Assembly: GCA_025464005.1 (NCBI GenBank)
Contig: JAODBO010000083.1
Location: 1 to 64,000 of the forward strand
Direction of reading: 5' to 3'
DNA from: Acidimicrobiaceae bacterium
Lineage (GTDB): Bacteria; Actinomycetota; Acidimicrobiia; Acidimicrobiales; Bog-793
Length of the DNA stretch: 64,000 nucleotides
Position 1 is the stretch's first letter. Each line of letters starts with the position of its first letter. The position numbers and the translations under genes were made by a program. Under the pieces are notes generated by a model. It worked only from the letters and a program-made list of their open reading frames with translations. It was not told the origin of the DNA and did no database searches. Below are positions 27,020 through 35,183 of the stretch, one piece after another.

Positions 27020-27834
27020 CGCCCGGCAGCCTTGTCGAACGTCGCGGTCATTCGGTTCTCGCGCTCGGCCTTGGCCCCGGGAAGCGCTCGGCGCATCAGC
27101 GGAATTGCTATGGCGGTAACGGCGGCGAAGAACGCGATCAGCACGAGGATCGCAACGTCGCTGCCCGGCCAGTGCACGCCGGCGCCCTCGCCGGTCCAGA
27201 ACACGCCGAAGCTCGTCAGCATCACGCCGACGCTCATCTTCATCGCGTTCTCCGGCACCTCCGACAGCTGCCGGGCGACGACAACGCCGACGAGGCCGAC
27301 GATCAAGACCGCCGCGCCGGCCGCCAGCGACGCCAGGCCGAGGCGATGCGAGCTCGATCCCAGGCTGAGGACGATGAGCACGACCTCCATCCCTTCGAGG
27401 AACACGCCCTTGAAGGCGACGACAAAACCCACGGCGTCGCGCCGCTTGCCCTGCGCCGCCGGCAGCGAGTCGCCCGTGGCCTCACCGGTCACAGAGAGCG
27501 CCTCCACGGTCTTCGCGTAGATCGCATCCTCGTCGTGGATGGCCTTGTGGCCGCTCGATCGAAGGATCGCCTTGCGCATCCATCCGAGGCCGAGCACGAG
27601 CAGCAGCGCACCGATGATGACCCGGAGGACGTTGATCGGCACGATGTGGATCAGCGGCACTCCGACCGCGCCGACGATCACCGCGAGCACGACAACGGCG
27701 ACTGCAGTGCCCTCGAGCGCCGAGCGCCAGCCCCGGGTCGTCCCGGAAGCCACAACGATGGTGAGCGCTTCGACCATCTCGACCGCGGATGCTCCGAAGA
27801 CCGCCAATACCAGAATTACCGACGACGTCGTCAT
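27016..27834 (-). CDS. ExxE-motif membrane protein (COG4280-like), putative metal transporter
   Basis: A 272-residue membrane protein with about seven helices. I start at the second Met (MTTSSVILVLAVFG) because GGGGG lies in front of it; the ORF-track start is seven codons longer. Two membrane helices carry the same pattern: ASAVEMVEALTIVVASG near the N-terminus and KGVFLEGMEVVLIVLSLG in the middle, each with E-x-x-E. This recalls the REXXE helices of the FTR1 iron permease and the acidic helices of GDT1-type cation exchangers, and I believe it matches COG4280. The gene follows 37 bases after an iron-type ABC importer operon on the same strand and is coupled to a small membrane protein. A metal-transport role is inference. 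Confidence 0.6.
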   Translation of the reverse strand: MTTSSVILVLAVFGASAVEMVEALTIVVASGTTRGWRSALEGTAVAVVVLAVIVGAVGVPLIHIVPINVLRVIIGALLLVLGLGWMRKAILRSSGHKAIHDEDAIYAKTVEALSVTGEATGDSLPAAQGKRRDAVGFVVAFKGVFLEGMEVVLIVLSLGSSSHRLGLASLAAGAAVLIVGLVGVVVARQLSEVPENAMKMSVGVMLTSFGVFWTGEGAGVHWPGSDVAILVLIAFFAAVTAIAIPLMRRALPGAKAERENRMTATFDKAAGR

Positions 27835-27871
27835 AGCGGCGCCCCCACGTGACATCGGCGAGCGGATCGGA

Positions 27872-29122
27872 CTACTTCCACAGGGAGACCTCCCTAACTA
27901 CATCGGGGACATGGACGAGCGAATCGACTCTGCTGGATGCCGATTCGAGGTCGGGGCGCGAGTCGATCTGACCGGACGGCGCGAGCTCAATGGTAGTTGT
28001 GGCCGCTGTGCCCGGGAACACGAGGCACCCGGACGTCTCCAGCCGAAGACCGACCGACTGACCACGACCGACGCGCACCTCGGAGAAGATGCCGCTGATC
28101 TGCGTGCCGCATTCGAGCTCGACTGCGTGCTCATAACCACGGCCGCGGAAGGCAACGTCGGCGACCCGACCCACCAGATGGTGGTCCGAGCCGTCGACGG
28201 ACCCGAGGCGCACGGCGGTCGGCCGGATCATGAGCACGCCGCGCTGATCACCGAGGACCTGCGAGCCGCTGTCGCCGAGCCCCTGCATTCCGACGCGCGC
28301 CCGCAGGCGGCGCACCGAGGACCTCGTGGTGGGCTCGATCTCGACGGTCCGGTCGCCTCGATCCTCACTCACGATCCGCACGTCCAGCTCTCCGGCGAGA
28401 CCGGTGAAGCGAGCGACGAACGGCGTGGCCGGTGTCGCGTAGATCTCCTCCGGGGCGGCGAACTGGACGAGCTTGCCGCGCTCCAGGACCCCGACGCGAT
28501 CCGCGAGGGCGAACGCCTCGGACTGGTCGTGGGTGATGTAGACGGTCGTCGCACCCGCGAGACGCACGAGCGAGGAGATCTCGATCCGCATGCGCTCGCG
28601 CAGGTCGGCGTCGAGGTTGGAGAGCGGCTCGTCGCACAGCACGAGCCCGGTGTCACCGACGAGCGCGCGAGCGAGCGCGACGCGCTGCTGCTCTCCCCCG
28701 GAGAGCTCGGTCGGGTAACGCTCTCCGAGGGCGCCGAGACCCACGCGCTCGAGCATCTCCATCGCTCGCTGACGACCCTCTCGCTTCGCGACGCCGCGTC
28801 GCTTCAGCGCGAAGGCGACATTGTCCTTCGCCACCATGTGGGGCCACAGTGCGTAGTCCTGAAAGACCATCGAGAGATTGCGGTGCTCGGGGGGAACATG
28901 CAGCGTCCCGTCGGCGACGGTCCTGCCGCCGATGGCGAGCCGCCCGGAGCTCAGGCGCTCGATGCCTGCAAGGCAACGCAACAGCGTCGTCTTGCCCGAG
29001 CCCGATGGCCCGAGCAGCACGAGGACGGTGCCGGGATCCACCTCGAGCGACACGTCCTCGAGCGCTCGGTTGCCTCCGGGATAGACCTTGCCGACTTGCG
29101 CGACAGTGATCTGCTCACCCAC
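27872..29122 (-). CDS. ABC transporter ATPase, ferric-iron/spermidine-type (FbpC-like)
   Basis: A 416-residue ATPase starting at the GTG after GGAGG. The nucleotide-binding domain shows Walker A LLGPSGSGKTTLLRCLAG (about 37-54), VFQDYALWPH (Q-loop), signature LSGGEQQRVALARAL, Walker B VLCDEPLSNLDADL and the switch His in YITHDQSEA. The C-terminal 180 residues form TOBE-like beta domains. The start overlaps the permease gene by eight bases. The sequence fits importers of Fe3+ or small organic cations/anions; the binding protein decides in favour of the iron-type family. Confidence 0.85.
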   Translation of the reverse strand: MGEQITVAQVGKVYPGGNRALEDVSLEVDPGTVLVLLGPSGSGKTTLLRCLAGIERLSSGRLAIGGRTVADGTLHVPPEHRNLSMVFQDYALWPHMVAKDNVAFALKRRGVAKREGRQRAMEMLERVGLGALGERYPTELSGGEQQRVALARALVGDTGLVLCDEPLSNLDADLRERMRIEISSLVRLAGATTVYITHDQSEAFALADRVGVLERGKLVQFAAPEEIYATPATPFVARFTGLAGELDVRIVSEDRGDRTVEIEPTTRSSVRRLRARVGMQGLGDSGSQVLGDQRGVLMIRPTAVRLGSVDGSDHHLVGRVADVAFRGRGYEHAVELECGTQISGIFSEVRVGRGQSVGLRLETSGCLVFPGTAATTTIELAPSGQIDSRPDLESASSRVDSLVHVPDVVREVSLWK

Positions 29123-30929
29123 GGGCACCTCCTCCGATCCGGCGCCAACCCTTCGGCGCGAGCAACCTGTAGCCGCCGAGCACGATGGCGACGGCGACGA
29201 GAGCGAAGAGCACGGCGACCACGGCCTGGGCCATGCCGGTGCCGAAGTGGTAGTTGCCGAGGTTGTCCTGGATCGCCACGGACACCGGCGGTGAGGACGG
29301 CGCATAGAGCAGCTGCGAGATCGGCAGCTCCAGGAAGATCCCGCAGAAGGTGAGAAGCCACGCCATCGTCAGCGGCCGCGACAGGACCGGGAAGACGCCT
29401 CGGATCCACGCCCGCACACTGCCGGCACCGTGGGCTCGTCCGGCCTCGTGCAACGACCTCTGCACCTGCGAGACCGCACCGACGAGCACGCGGGCGTTGG
29501 TGGGCAGGCTCGATGCCACGTAGCCGAGGACCAGCAGCGTGACGGTCTGGTAGATGTTGATACCGATGCGCGACAAGATCGGCAGGTTGTAGGCAAATAT
29601 ATAGCCTGCCGCGAAGACGACGCTCGGCAGGGCGACCGCGGCGAGGAGCAGGAAGTCGAGGACCTTCGTCGACTTGGTCCGCTTCTTCGCGAGCAGCGTG
29701 GCAAAAACGAAGCCGCCGACGACGGTCACCGACGCGGTGATCGCCCCATAGATGAGCGAGCGCTCGAGCGGGCCGGCGAGCCCGGAGCTCTCGAACACGA
29801 GCCGATAGTTGGAAAAGGTCAGCTGGAGCGACGTCCCGAAATCGGCGAGCAGCGACGAGCTGATGGCGCCGAAGCCGGGCACGCCGAGCGCCATCAGGTA
29901 GAAGAGGCTGAGGAAGGCGATCGCTCCCGCCTTCGCTCGCCCGCGAAGCTCCCGTCTGACGACCGGGCGGGTACGGCCCGACAGCACCGCGTACGAGCGA
30001 CCACGAAGCGCTCGTGCCTGGAGGGCGAGCGGGACCGCGACCGAGGCGACGAGAAGCCAGCCGATAGCGGCCGCCCCGGAGAAGCTCGGCGGGAAGCCGT
30101 TGATGTCGGCGTAGAGCTGATAGGTCGCGAGCGGGAAGTGCGCTGTGTACGCGAGCGTGGACGCGACGCCGAAGTCGCTGACCGTCTCGGCGAAGCCGAT
30201 GGCGAGCGCGGACGTGATCGCAGGGGCGAGGATGGGCGCTACGAGGCGGATGGCGCCGGACCGGGACGCGCCATGGACGCGTGCGGCATCCTCGAACTCC
30301 TGGCCGAGGCCGGCGAGGGCGGCGCTGATGGCGAGGTAGGTGAACGGCACGCATCGCAGCCCGAGAAGGAGCACCACACCGAACGGGCCCATGATGGCGT
30401 GGGTGACGAACGGGAAGTCGAGCCCGATCCGGTACATCACGCCGTCGGGCTGCACGAGGCGCTGCCACCCAAGCGCCGGCAGCCACGAGGGCAGCAGAAG
30501 GACGAACCACATCGCTCCTGCGACGAAGCGCCGCCCGGGAAGGGTCGTCCGGTTGGCCAGCCATGCGATCGGGAAGCCGATGAGCAGTCCCATCCCCGCC
30601 GCGGCGCAGCTCACCCAGATCGAGTCGAGGAGCGCCACCGCGGTACCGCCGGTGAACACCGCCCGCAGGTAGGACAGCGTGAACCACTGGCTGCCTTGAC
30701 TGAACAGCCGAGGCGACACCGCGAGGACGAGGAAGCAGGCGCACGGCGCCAGGATGAGCAGGATGATCGAGAGCCAGAGGACTGGCCGCCCGAGCTGGGT
30801 CGCGCGCCTGCCCAGCGTGCGGGCGGATGGCGAGCCTGCGAGTCGCCGGAGACCCTCGCGCCTGCGACGCGGCCCAGAAGGGGCCGCGTCGCGGGGCGTT
30901 TCAGGTGCCCAGGTGACGACTGACGTCAC
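29115..30929 (-). CDS. fused ABC transporter permease (FbpB-like)
   Basis: A 604-residue protein made of two similar halves, each with six membrane segments, as in ferric-iron importers where one chain does the work of two permeases. Each half has the EAA-type cytoplasmic loop: GQEFEDAARVHGASRSGAIRLVAPIL in the first and QRSLHEAGRAHGAGSVRAWIRGVFPVL in the second. Its GTG follows directly after the TAA of the binding-protein gene, and its end overlaps the ATPase gene. The order binding protein, permease, ATPase is that of fbpABC. Confidence 0.85.
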   Translation of the reverse strand: MTSVVTWAPETPRDAAPSGPRRRREGLRRLAGSPSARTLGRRATQLGRPVLWLSIILLILAPCACFLVLAVSPRLFSQGSQWFTLSYLRAVFTGGTAVALLDSIWVSCAAAGMGLLIGFPIAWLANRTTLPGRRFVAGAMWFVLLLPSWLPALGWQRLVQPDGVMYRIGLDFPFVTHAIMGPFGVVLLLGLRCVPFTYLAISAALAGLGQEFEDAARVHGASRSGAIRLVAPILAPAITSALAIGFAETVSDFGVASTLAYTAHFPLATYQLYADINGFPPSFSGAAAIGWLLVASVAVPLALQARALRGRSYAVLSGRTRPVVRRELRGRAKAGAIAFLSLFYLMALGVPGFGAISSSLLADFGTSLQLTFSNYRLVFESSGLAGPLERSLIYGAITASVTVVGGFVFATLLAKKRTKSTKVLDFLLLAAVALPSVVFAAGYIFAYNLPILSRIGINIYQTVTLLVLGYVASSLPTNARVLVGAVSQVQRSLHEAGRAHGAGSVRAWIRGVFPVLSRPLTMAWLLTFCGIFLELPISQLLYAPSSPPVSVAIQDNLGNYHFGTGMAQAVVAVLFALVAVAIVLGGYRLLAPKGWRRIGGGARG

Positions 30930-32024
30930 TTACTGGACGATGTTCTGGTCGTACCAGGCGTTTACGGCGTTCTCTCTCGGGCCCCACGCGTAGGGGTTGA
31001 TGTTCTGCGTCTTCACGCCCGTGAGGGAGGGGAGGGCCTTGCGGGGAGCGATGCCGTTGAGCACCGGGTAGTACAGCGAGTCACCGGTCGGGTCGCCCGT
31101 CTGCATGACCTTCTGACCCGCAGGCGACAAAACGTAGTTGGCGAACTCCTCGGCCTCGACCTGCTCCTGCTTCGACGCCTTGGCGTCGATGCCGATCGCG
31201 CTCGGCAGGATCGTCACCGGGTCCAGGTACTTCACCTTGATGTTCTTGTCGCTGAAGGTCGCACCAACCGCCGCCGAGCTCTGGACGAGGGCGATGTTGA
31301 TCTGACCGGATGCGAGCGCCGCGAGCGTCGGACCGTTGGTCGGGTTGACGACGAGGCCGTTGGACTTGAGCTTGGAGAAGAACGACTCACCGGCGGTGAC
31401 GCCGCCGAGGTAGTTCATCATGCCGGCCACGAAGGGGTACGTCGGGCCGGACTGGCTCGGGTCGTTCGTGCCGACTTGGCCCTTCCACTGCGAGGAGAGC
31501 AGCTCCTGCCAGGTGCTCGGCGGGTTCGAGACCTTGGCCGAGTTGTAGGCCATTGCGCCGGCGAGCGTCACGCCCGTCGGGATGTAGCTCTTGTCCTTGG
31601 GCAGCGCTTGCGAGCCGAGCGAGTCCCACGAGACGTTCGGCTCGTAGCCCCGTAGCAGGAGGCCCTGGGTGTCGAGGCCGGCAAATGCCGTGGCACCGTC
31701 GACGAAGAGCAGGCCCCACTTCGGGTTGTTCTTCGACGCTTCGATCTGGGTGAGCAATGGGCCCGTCGAGTTGTCGTCGAGCTGGACCGGTATGTGGAAC
31801 TTCTTCGAGAAGTCCTGCGTTATGAGCTTGTCGTAACCCTGTGCCGAGTACACGACGAGGGGCACGATCTTGTTCTTCTGGCTCGAGCTGGCGGCTGCGA
31901 CCCCCGCCGTCGACGCCGTCATGGCAGCAAGCGTGCCAACGGCCGCCACGGCGCCAAGCGCCATGGCGAACCGAGGTCGCCGGCCGCGCAGAGCGCGCAC
32001 CGGGTATAACGCCTTGTTCGTCAC
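30930..32024 (-). CDS. ABC transporter substrate-binding protein, iron-type (FbpA/AfuA-like)
   Basis: A 364-residue exported protein. I choose the GTG (VTNKALYPV) with AGGAGA six bases before it rather than the ORF-track start 24 bases upstream. The signal peptide has a twin-arginine-like stretch (RGRRPRFAMALGAVAAVGTLAA) and no lipobox. The mature protein is a type 2 periplasmic-fold protein (KIVPLVVYSAQGYDKLITQDFSKKF, PKWGLLFVDG, PSTWQELLSSQWKGQVGTNDP), as in ferric, thiamine and phosphonate binders. The two consecutive tyrosines of FbpA may correspond to SLYYPVLNG. Ferric iron is the best guess, not proven. Confidence 0.8.
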   Translation of the reverse strand: MTNKALYPVRALRGRRPRFAMALGAVAAVGTLAAMTASTAGVAAASSSQKNKIVPLVVYSAQGYDKLITQDFSKKFHIPVQLDDNSTGPLLTQIEASKNNPKWGLLFVDGATAFAGLDTQGLLLRGYEPNVSWDSLGSQALPKDKSYIPTGVTLAGAMAYNSAKVSNPPSTWQELLSSQWKGQVGTNDPSQSGPTYPFVAGMMNYLGGVTAGESFFSKLKSNGLVVNPTNGPTLAALASGQINIALVQSSAAVGATFSDKNIKVKYLDPVTILPSAIGIDAKASKQEQVEAEEFANYVLSPAGQKVMQTGDPTGDSLYYPVLNGIAPRKALPSLTGVKTQNINPYAWGPRENAVNAWYDQNIVQ

Positions 32025-32057
32025 GCTAGTTCTCCTGTCCACCGTCATGTCGGATCT

Positions 32058-32071
32058 GTAACGACGGTTAC
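32058..32071. promoter_or_regulatory. GTAAC/GTTAC repeats upstream of the iron-type importer
   Basis: GTAAC-GACG-GTTAC is a perfect inverted repeat about 35 bases upstream of the chosen start. Further copies of the half-site occur at about 32088 (CGTTACA) and 32131 (AGTAACG). Four copies within 80 bases suggest a regulator-binding array in the importer promoter. No known iron box is matched. Confidence 0.4.
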
Positions 32072-32166
32072 GGACAGTAGAGAGCGTTCGTTACATTGTG
32101 ACCACCGGAAGCTGACGTCGTGCTGAACTCTTAGTAACGCGCGGTGGATCGAGCAGGTAGGGCCTG

Positions 32167-32742
32167 CTAGGGAGCTCGCGGCCCTTCGCCTTCTTCTGCG
32201 TAGACCCGTGCGGCGTAGTCCTCGAGGGCCTGCTCGCACTCCACGAGGGCGGCGGCTGCGGCATCGAAGCCTCCCGCGCCGAGCACGTCGCGGCTACGCA
32301 CCTTGTCCAGCCACCCCTTCAGCTTCGCGAGATCGACGTCGTTCTCCTCCAGCTCGGCGTAGGTGAAGTGATCGGCGTCGTACTCCTTACGTACCTGGTG
32401 AAGGTAGTCATCGCAGCGATCGACGATCTCCTCGTACTCGTCGTCGCGCGACTGGTTGAACACACCGGTGAGCTGGTTATGGCCCGACAGGACGGCGGAG
32501 TCGAACAGGTACGCGGTCCCCCCGAGCTCGCCGATCTCGGCCCGAAGGGCGCGCAGCGCGCGCTCGGCGCCGGGCGACGCCGGCAGCGCCGCGACCGAGT
32601 TCTGCACGTAGATGGCGCCCAAACCCTTGATCTTGCGCCAGACACCCGCGCGCAGCCGAGTCGGCTCGCTCGGGATCCGGTAGACGAGCAGAAGCCATTG
32701 AGACGGCCCCGGCTCCGGCGACGGGAAGTCCTCGACGTTCAC
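32167..32742 (-). CDS. ChrB N-terminal domain protein
   Basis: A 191-residue protein starting at a GTG (VNVEDFPS). QWLLLVYRIPSEPTRLRAGVWRKIKGLGAIYVQNSVAALP is the hallmark of the ChrB N-terminal domain, and the helical rest (DEYEEIVDRCDDYLHQVRKEYDADHFTYAELEENDVDL) fits too. Full ChrB has a second chromate-sensing/reducing domain that is absent, as is any ChrA transporter. Such stand-alone domains are common in actinobacteria, with unknown role, possibly redox or oxyanion stress. The gene is divergent from phosphofructokinase. Confidence 0.75.
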   Translation of the reverse strand: MNVEDFPSPEPGPSQWLLLVYRIPSEPTRLRAGVWRKIKGLGAIYVQNSVAALPASPGAERALRALRAEIGELGGTAYLFDSAVLSGHNQLTGVFNQSRDDEYEEIVDRCDDYLHQVRKEYDADHFTYAELEENDVDLAKLKGWLDKVRSRDVLGAGGFDAAAAALVECEQALEDYAARVYAEEGEGPRAP

Positions 32743-33108
32743 CGGACCACTATCTCCTATCGAGCTCTCGTGGAGCGAGCCCGTCCGGCCTCCCCGAGCA
32801 GCCTGTCGCGGCCCGTCACGCGAGCCCCGTCCAAATCTTGGTCGAGAAGCCGATCGCGGCTTCGCTCCGCGAGCCCGTCGCCGCTTCGCCGAGAGGGAAC
32901 AAGGCGCGGAGCCGGGGCGCTCGCGCCGGAATGCGCAGTCGAGCTCCGACCCGGACGCTCGGGGTCTCGCCAGTCCGCTGAGTGCCTGGCAGCGCCCGGA
33001 AAACTCGCTATGGTAGCGGCTCGGCTTCAGCGAGAAGCCGCCGCCGGCACCGGACCGGTGCGACAGGTCGGGCCGACGGCCCGCGGCGAGAGGAACGGGA
33101 CCGAAGCG
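32743..33108. promoter_or_regulatory. divergent intergenic region before phosphofructokinase
   Basis: No gene is supported in these 366 bases. TATGGT at about 33010 is a possible -10 box of the kinase gene, and GGCTTC-AGCGA-GAAGCC (33024-33040) is a perfect inverted repeat just downstream, in the place of an operator. Both calls rest on sequence pattern only. Confidence 0.35.
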
Positions 33109-34140
33109 ATGCGCCTGGGCGTGCTCACCGGCGGGGGCGACTGCCCCGGACTGAACGCTGCGATCCGGGCCGTGGTGCGCAAGGCCACGGTTACCTTCGA
33201 CGACGACATCGTCGGCTTCCGCAATGGCTGGCACGGCGTCGTCGAGGACGACGCGATCCCGCTCGACGTCGCGCGTTGCCGGGGGATCCTGCCGCGTGGC
33301 GGGACCATCCTCGGCACCTCACGAGTCAACCCGTTCAAAGTCGCCGGCGGGGTCGACCGGGCGTTGGCCACCCTCGAGCGCCGAGGTATCGACGGCGTCG
33401 TAGCGATCGGCGGCGAGGGCACCCTTAGCGTCGCCCGACGCCTTGCCGAGACGGGCGTCCCCGTCGTAGGGATCCCGAAGACGATCGACAACGACGTCAA
33501 TGGCACCGACTTCACCATCGGCTTCAATACGGCCGTCCAAGTCGCCGTCGAGGCCATCGACCGTCTGCACACGACCGCTGAGTCGCACGACCGGATCATG
33601 GTGTGCGAGGTGATGGGTCGCCATGTCGGCTGGGTCGCGCTCTACAGCGGCCTTGCCGCCGGCGCAGCCATCGTGCTCGTCCCCGAGGAGCCCTTCGACC
33701 TCCCCGTCGTCGCCAAGCACCTCGGGCGCCGGCACGAGAAAGGCCGTTTCGCCTCCATTGTGGTCGTCGCCGAGGGTGCGAAGCCGAGGGCCGGCACGCT
33801 CGAACTACCGCCACCGGAGATCGACGAGTTCGACCACGAGCGCCTGGGAGGCATCGGCGCCATCGTCGCCCGCGAGCTCGAGCAGCTCACGCAGCTCGAG
33901 TGCCGCTTCACGATCCTGGGCCACGTGCTGCGAGGCGGCACGCCGACCGCCTTCGACCGTATCCTCGCGACCCGCTTCGGCATCGCGGCAGTCGACGCGA
34001 TCCACGACAGGGCGTTCGGCGACATGGTGGGGCTGCAGGGCTCCACCATCGAGCGGCTGTCCCTCGCGGAGGCGACCGGAGAGCTGAAGCGCCTCGATTC
34101 CGGGCTCCTCGACGACGTCGCCCGCATCTTCCTGGACTGA
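33109..34140 (+). CDS. pfkA: 6-phosphofructokinase, group III, ATP-type
   Basis: A 343-residue kinase starting at the ATG after AGAGGAAC; the ORF-track start is far upstream. Motifs are GVLTGGGDCPGLNAAIRAVV (N-terminal), ILGTSRVNPF, AIGGEGTLSVA with Gly104, GIPKTIDNDVNGTDFT with Lys124 and the catalytic Asp in TIDND, and CEVMGRHVGW. Gly104 normally goes with ATP use, while Lys124 is usual in pyrophosphate enzymes. This Gly/Lys pair is known from group III actinobacterial enzymes, such as that of Streptomyces, that use ATP. The enzyme makes fructose 1,6-bisphosphate in glycolysis. It is preceded by a possible -10 box and palindrome. Confidence 0.9.
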   Translation: MRLGVLTGGGDCPGLNAAIRAVVRKATVTFDDDIVGFRNGWHGVVEDDAIPLDVARCRGILPRGGTILGTSRVNPFKVAGGVDRALATLERRGIDGVVAIGGEGTLSVARRLAETGVPVVGIPKTIDNDVNGTDFTIGFNTAVQVAVEAIDRLHTTAESHDRIMVCEVMGRHVGWVALYSGLAAGAAIVLVPEEPFDLPVVAKHLGRRHEKGRFASIVVVAEGAKPRAGTLELPPPEIDEFDHERLGGIGAIVARELEQLTQLECRFTILGHVLRGGTPTAFDRILATRFGIAAVDAIHDRAFGDMVGLQGSTIERLSLAEATGELKRLDSGLLDDVARIFLD

Positions 34141-34330
34141 GCGGCGCCGCTGTGGCTAACAACGGGGCGGCCGTGCCTACTGTGGCCGCTACCGCGGGGC
34201 GACGAGCTCGGCCACGAGCGAGGTGGCCCCGGCGCGAGTTCTCTAGCTGCGACATCGAGCTCGGCCAGGGCCACTCTCACGCGGTCACGGCCTGCGGCCA
34301 GGATCGGGCGTCGGACTGCCTCTTCGTTCT
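34141..34330. other. gap after pfkA, with possible decayed coding
   Basis: On the minus strand a frame starting at GTG 34334, coupled as GTGA to the small gene before it, reads VKNEEAVRRPILAAGRDRVRVALAELDVAARELAPG like real protein. It then turns into arginine- and serine-rich sequence and runs on into pfkA. It may be the start of a gene truncated by a past deletion. I do not call it as a gene. Confidence 0.3.
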
Positions 34331-34582
34331 TCACGAGGCGCACCTCCGTGGGCGCACCTTGGCACCGGGCCCACCGCGCCGAAGCGCTTCGCTCGCGACC
34401 TCGTTGGGGACGTCGCCGGGCGGCCGCTCATCGAGGTCGAGCAGCTCCGCTCGCGCAACCCCGTTCGAGTCGAGCACCCGGATAGCAAGTTTGCCGCCGA
34501 GTGAGACCTTGTGCGCGGAGTGCTTCGCCCGAGCCTCCGCACGGGCGGCGCTTCGATTGCGCCGCTGAGACGCCGCTGCCAA
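34331..34582 (-). CDS. small hypothetical protein, 83 residues
   Basis: A TTG-started frame with a basic N-terminus (SQRRNRSAARAEARAKHSAHKVS) and a plausible folded rest (LGGKLAIRVLDSNGVARAELLDLDERPPGDVPNEVASEAL). I recognise no family. The basic start could bind nucleic acid. No clear ribosome site is seen. It ends in a GTGA overlap with a further, apparently broken frame, which hints at an old two-gene unit. Confidence 0.4.
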   Translation of the reverse strand: MAAASQRRNRSAARAEARAKHSAHKVSLGGKLAIRVLDSNGVARAELLDLDERPPGDVPNEVASEALRRGGPGAKVRPRRCAS

Positions 34583-34666
34583 TGCGGCGCCAAGAGGGCT
34601 GTGAGGGGTTTATCCGGAGCACCAGCGCTCAGGGTGGACATCGCGGGCCGGGCGGTGTCTCGGGGG

Positions 34667-34672
34667 TAGAAT
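34667..34672 (+). promoter_or_regulatory. possible -10 box of the Fur-family gene
   Basis: TAGAAT stands out in a GC-rich stretch about 30 bases upstream of the GTG at 34701, where the natural Fur N-terminus would begin. No good -35 box is seen at the usual distance. Confidence 0.3.
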
Positions 34673-34760
34673 CATTCCAGGTTGGGCGGATACGCGCCCG
34701 TGAGCACGAGGTCAGACGATCAGCGATCTCCTGGAGCGACTGCGAGAACGACAGTGGCGG

Positions 34761-35183
34761 GTGACTCCGCAGCGTCGCGTCATCGCTCAGGTGCTGGACG
34801 GCGAGCACGTTCACCTGAGCGCCGAGGCGGTCCACGTGGCCGCTCACAACTTGCTTCCCGAGATCAGCCTGGCCACCGTGTACAACACCTTGAACGAGCT
34901 CGTCGCGATGGGCGAGGTGCTCGAGGTCTCCGCCGGCTCCGGACCAAAGCGCTATGACCCCAACGTGACTGTCGCCCATCACCATCTCGTCTGCACCTCG
35001 TGCGGGACACTCCGCGACGTCTTCGCCGCTCGAGGCACGCCTGCCTGGGACCTCGAGCCTGCCCAGCGCCACGGCTTCGTCGTGACCGGCGTGGACGTCG
35101 TCTTCCAGGGCTTGTGCCCCGACTGCGCCGAGGCCGACCTGAAAGTGGCCACGGAGGCGCCGATCGAAGCTGTTACCGCATAG
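34761..35183 (+). CDS. Fur-family metalloregulator, N-terminus out of frame
   Basis: The open frame gives 140 residues from a GTG: VTPQRRVIAQVLDGEHVHLSAEAVH, a winged helix (ISLATVYNTLNELVAMGEVLEV), HHHLVCTSCGTLRDV and GLCPDCAE. The CxxC pairs form the structural zinc site of the family and the His-rich parts the regulatory metal site. The normal first helix is present just upstream in the same frame (ISDLLERLRERQW), but no start codon lies between it and an upstream TGA. A start (GTG AGC ACG AGG TCA GAC) does exist one base out of frame. So either the protein begins at this internal GTG without its first helix, or one base has been inserted in nature or in the assembly. Fur, Zur and PerR roles cannot be told apart here. 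Confidence 0.8.
   Translation: MTPQRRVIAQVLDGEHVHLSAEAVHVAAHNLLPEISLATVYNTLNELVAMGEVLEVSAGSGPKRYDPNVTVAHHHLVCTSCGTLRDVFAARGTPAWDLEPAQRHGFVVTGVDVVFQGLCPDCAEADLKVATEAPIEAVTA

Noticed and set aside
28951-30744. 597-residue minus-strand ORF
   Set aside because: Antisense-free shadow in another frame of the fused permease; arginine-rich, while the 604-residue frame has clear membrane helices.
29430-30923. 497-residue plus-strand ORF
   Set aside because: Charged, low-information antisense reading of the permease gene with no domain features.
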